Positions 7,118 to 9,036 of a DNA stretch of 9,036 nt are shown here, piece after piece. The translations under genes were made by a program, and so were the position numbers. The DNA lies in NCBI GenBank assembly GCA_964242945.1, contig CAXTCF010000154.1, forward strand, positions 1 to 9,036, given 5' to 3'. Position 1 is the stretch's first letter. Each line of letters begins with the position of its first letter. The stretch is from Mesorhizobium_B sp964242945 (GTDB taxonomy: Bacteria; Pseudomonadota; Alphaproteobacteria; Rhizobiales; Rhizobiaceae). A model generated the notes under the pieces. That model did no database searches, had not been told where the DNA came from, and saw only the letters and a list, made by a program, of their open reading frames with translations.

Positions 7118-7135
7118 GTTTTGCCGCGTTTTGCC
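7118..7135 (+). promoter_or_regulatory. Tandem GTTTTGCC direct repeat before the TraB-family gene
   Basis: GTTTTGCC occurs at 7118-7125 and again at 7128-7135, a spacing of exactly one 10-bp helical turn, ending 15 nt before the TraB/GumN start. Tandem half-sites in phase can bind a regulator, but the repeat is short and I recognise no regulator family. The rest of the divergent spacer 6965-7150 shows no clear promoter or gene. Confidence 0.15.
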
Positions 7136-7150
7136 TGTACCGGAGTCCGC

Positions 7151-8215
7151 ATGAAGCAGATTTCCGCCCTTGCCGACCGCGCCGCCGCCGTTTCGCAGGC
7201 GCTGCTTTACGCCCTGCACGTCCTCTTCTTCGCAGCGTTCCTTCTCGGTGCGCTCGCCTCCGTGCGTTCCGCCCATGCGCAAGGCGTTGCCTGCACCGGC
7301 AAGGACCTGCTGGCTGAACTGGCGCAAAGCGACCCTGCCACGCGCCAGGAGTTGCAGGCGCAGGCGGACAAGACCGTCAACGGCCGCGGCATCCTGTGGC
7401 GCATCTCCAAGCCGGGCGTGGCCGACTCGTTCCTGCTCGGCACCATGCACATGGCCGACCCGCGCGTGACGACGCTGTCGCCGGCCGCTCAGAAGGCTTT
7501 TGACGCCTCGAAGACGCTGGTGATCGAGACCACCGACGTGCTCGACGAGAAGGCGATGATAGCCGCCGTCCTGGCTGAGCCGGATCTGACGATGTTCACC
7601 GACGGCACGACGCTCCAGCAGCACCTGTCGAAGGAAGATGGGAACGCGCTGGCCAAGGGCTTGGAAGCGCGCGGCATCCCCGCGGATTCCGTTGCCCGCA
7701 TGAAGCCCTGGATCCTGTCCTCCGTGGTGGCGCTGCCGGCCTGCGAACTGAGCCGCAAGGCTGCCGGCCTGCCCGTGCTCGACGTCAAGCTCGGCCGCGA
7801 AGCGCAGGCGATGGGCAAGCCGGTGGAGGGCCTGGAGTCGGCGATCGGCCAGCTGCGCGCCATGGCCTCGCTGCCGCTCGAATTTCACATGCGGGGGCTG
7901 GTGGACACGCTGAAGCTTGGGAACAAGCTCGACGACGTCATCGAGACCATGGTCGTGATCTACCGCAGCGGCGACACCGGCATGTTCTGGCCGCTGTTCC
8001 GCGCGGCGATGCCGGAGGAGGAAGGCAAGCCGGGATACGGCGACTTCGAGAAGGTGATGATCACGACACGCAACAAGGGCATGGCCGAAGCCGCCGCGCC
8101 GATCCTGAACCGCGGCAACGCCTTCGTGGCCGTCGGCGCGATGCACCTTGCCGGCCCGGATGGGCTCGTGGCGCTCCTCCAGGCGCAGGGCTTTTCGCTA
8201 GCCGCGGTGGAATGA
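7151..8215 (+). CDS. TraB/GumN family protein
   Basis: A 354-residue exported protein. Residues 1-43 form a long signal sequence: Lys/Arg at 2 and 10, hydrophobic stretch 17-37 (QALLYALHVLFFAAFLLGAL), and an AHA-Q cleavage site at 43/44. The mature part has the TraB/GumN pattern: ILWRISKPG (81-89), the first GxxH motif LLGTMHMADPRV (95-106, H100), VIETTDV with E126, the MKPW region, LDVKLGREAQAMGKPVEGLE, and the second GxxH motif VGAMHLAGPDGL near the C-terminus (H332). The family is thought to be metalloprotease-like, with the paired GxxH motifs and a glutamate binding metal; bacterial function is poorly known. The start is set by GGAG at 7142-7145, 5 nt before the ATG; the frame stays open far upstream across the antisense dehydrogenase gene, but that is a GC artefact. 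Two further exported or membrane genes follow on the same strand. Confidence 0.9.
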   Translation: MKQISALADRAAAVSQALLYALHVLFFAAFLLGALASVRSAHAQGVACTGKDLLAELAQSDPATRQELQAQADKTVNGRGILWRISKPGVADSFLLGTMHMADPRVTTLSPAAQKAFDASKTLVIETTDVLDEKAMIAAVLAEPDLTMFTDGTTLQQHLSKEDGNALAKGLEARGIPADSVARMKPWILSSVVALPACELSRKAAGLPVLDVKLGREAQAMGKPVEGLESAIGQLRAMASLPLEFHMRGLVDTLKLGNKLDDVIETMVVIYRSGDTGMFWPLFRAAMPEEEGKPGYGDFEKVMITTRNKGMAEAAAPILNRGNAFVAVGAMHLAGPDGLVALLQAQGFSLAAVE

Positions 8216-8227
8216 ACGGCTCCGCAC

Positions 8228-8247
8228 GCGGCAATGTGATTTGCCGC
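8228..8247 (+). terminator. Weak stem-loop after the TraB-family gene
   Basis: GCGGCAA (8228-8234) and TTGCCGC (8241-8247) form a perfect 7-bp stem with a 6-nt loop, 13 nt after the stop codon. No T-tract follows, so intrinsic termination would be weak; it could instead be an mRNA 3' structure or a protein site. Confidence 0.25.
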
Positions 8248-8305
8248 AGATCAGGTTCGGACGCAGGCTCTCGCCCGCGAAATCCCCAACCAGCGGAGAA
8301 GCCCC

Positions 8306-8500
8306 ATGCTGAAAATTGTTCTTGCCGCCGCCGCTTTCGCCTTCAGCCTTTCCGCAGCCCATGCGGACTGTTCGTCCATGCACACCGCGCAGTCCAAGAA
8401 GGCAGAGCCGACCGTGGTCGCCAGCGCAGCCGAGCCTGCTTCCACGGCAGCCGAGGACGGCAAGCCCGTTCTCCGGGAAGGCGACAAGAAGGCAAACTGA
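8306..8500 (+). CDS. Small secreted protein, 64 residues, unknown function
   Basis: A signal peptide of about 20 residues (MLKIVLAAAAFAFSLSAAHA) is followed by a mature part of about 44 residues beginning DCSSMHTAQSKKAEP. A clear Shine-Dalgarno GGAGAA (8295-8300) lies 5 nt before the ATG, which is the main reason to accept so short a gene. The mature chain has one Cys, one Met and one His within its first six residues, then a low-complexity Ala/Thr/Ser/Glu stretch and a Lys-rich end; no domain is recognised. Similar short exported proteins starting with an ADC-type segment are, to my memory, common hypothetical proteins in Mesorhizobium. It lies between the TraB-family gene (90 nt) and the membrane protein gene (117 nt), so co-transcription is possible. 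The cysteine is not in a lipobox, so it is not a lipoprotein by sequence. Confidence 0.72.
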   Translation: MLKIVLAAAAFAFSLSAAHADCSSMHTAQSKKAEPTVVASAAEPASTAAEDGKPVLREGDKKAN

Positions 8501-8617
8501 GCCGGCTTTCTCTTGAAACCTCGCCAGGCAATCAGGCCGCGACCTTCCATCACGTCTCTGTGAAACCGATGCGTCCATCATGCGTTGTTGGACCAAGCTG
8601 CTTTCACGGAGTTTCCC

Positions 8618-9036
8618 ATGGCGACCGCCCCGACGCCCGGCCCTCGACCTGCTGCTGGCACCGGCACGCCGGTTCAGCCGCTTGGCGTTTCCCCCTTGTC
8701 GCCGCGCGCCGCTGACGGTGGCGAGCGCCCGATCGTCCGTCCCTCCAACAGCAACGGCATCCTGATCGCAGTGGTGATCATCGTGCTGGCAGCGGTGGCC
8801 TATTTCGTGTTCGCGCCGCACAGCGCCGAAACGCCGACGGCTTCCGAGCCGGCCGCCGCCGTCGCGAGCGAGCCTGCTCCTGCACCTCCCGCGGCAGGAA
8901 CGGAAGGATCCGCCGTCCCGGCGCCGGCCGAAGCGGGCAGCGAGACCGGAGACGCACCTGCGCCGGCCGGCAGCAAGGCTGACCCTGCGCGCCCGGCGCA
9001 AACCGCGCCGGCCCAGAACGCGCCGCCGGCCCCAAC
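8618..9036 (+). CDS. Single-pass membrane protein with Ala/Pro-rich tail (partial, runs off the edge)
   Basis: ATG at 8618 with GGAG (8608-8611) 6 nt upstream opens a frame with no stop to the end of the window (139 full codons). The first 45 residues are Pro/Ala/Gly-rich and soluble (MATAPTPGPRPAAGTG, then GGERPIVRPSNSN). One strong membrane helix follows at about 47-67 (GILIAVVIIVLAAVAYFVFA). After it comes a low-complexity Ala/Pro/Glu tail (SEPAAAVASEPAPAPPAAG), continuing to the edge. Short cytoplasmic N-terminus, one helix, then a Pro/Ala-rich linker is the layout of TonB-like or other envelope-spanning proteins, but no C-terminal domain is visible, so I assign no function. Antisense open frames over the same DNA are shadows. 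The gap 8501-8617 before it shows no gene. Confidence 0.7.
   Translation, partial: MATAPTPGPRPAAGTGTPVQPLGVSPLSPRAADGGERPIVRPSNSNGILIAVVIIVLAAVAYFVFAPHSAETPTASEPAAAVASEPAPAPPAAGTEGSAVPAPAEAGSETGDAPAPAGSKADPARPAQTAPAQNAPPAP

Noticed and set aside
6320..7150. Plus-strand frame open across the whole dehydrogenase gene and joined to the TraB-family gene
   Set aside because: The translation is Arg/His/Gly-rich without family sequence, lies antisense to a well-supported gene, and the real start at 7151 has a ribosome site and signal peptide.
8198..9001. 267-residue minus-strand ORF across the small secreted protein and the membrane protein
   Set aside because: The product is dominated by Arg/Gly/Ser with no membrane helix or domain, and two plus-strand genes with good ribosome sites occupy the same DNA.
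1..9036. CRISPR array, tRNA, rRNA, transposase or integrase genes
   Set aside because: No regularly spaced repeats, tRNA-like cloverleaf, rRNA sequence or recombinase motifs were seen on reading through both strands. The only large repeat is the pair of arms at 4-154.

Overview
The window is GC-rich (visibly well above 60 %) and looks chromosomal. It most likely comes from an alphaproteobacterium of the Hyphomicrobiales/Rhizobiales, in the Mesorhizobium, Aminobacter or Sinorhizobium neighbourhood. The evidence is the codon usage, the long shadow ORFs typical of such genomes, a rhizobial-type intergenic inverted repeat at the left edge, and the closest protein families that I recognise. The taxonomic call is an inference; no marker gene is present.

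Layout from left to right. (1) 4-154: a large inverted repeat with near-perfect 38-nt arms, lying just downstream of the next gene. (2) 181-1338 (-): a YdcS-type periplasmic polyamine-family ABC substrate-binding protein; its ATPase and permeases are not in the window. (3) 1456-2046 (-): a three-helix membrane protein of the DUF5706/PycTM family, the family that supplies the effector of Pycsar anti-phage systems. (4) 2293-4305 (+), divergent from it: a CHASE2-transmembrane-class III nucleotidyl cyclase with an intact catalytic centre. (5) 4356-5951 (+): a decayed oxidoreductase locus. A remnant of a cytochrome c N-terminus is fused by deletion to the C-terminal two thirds of a xanthine-dehydrogenase-family molybdopterin subunit, which also carries a nonsense codon, a 1-nt frameshift and a changed catalytic glutamate. 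(6) 6026-6964 (-): a Gfo/Idh/MocA dehydrogenase of the L-arabinose/D-galactose 1-dehydrogenase type, convergent with the pseudogene. (7) 7151-8215 (+): a secreted or anchored TraB/GumN-family protein. (8) 8306-8500 (+): a 64-residue secreted small protein. (9) 8618 to the window end (+): the start of a single-pass membrane protein with an Ala/Pro-rich tail, cut by the edge.

Most of these genes are not one pathway. The pair that deserves attention is the PycTM-like membrane protein next to the cyclase. It has the two ingredients of a cyclic-nucleotide-gated membrane effector system, but in a non-canonical divergent arrangement. The cyclase is membrane-bound, has a sensor domain, and carries a lysine that in this enzyme class usually signals ATP use. 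It could be a Pycsar-like or cAMP signalling module, or a chance neighbourhood of two chromosomal genes. The sequence alone does not decide.
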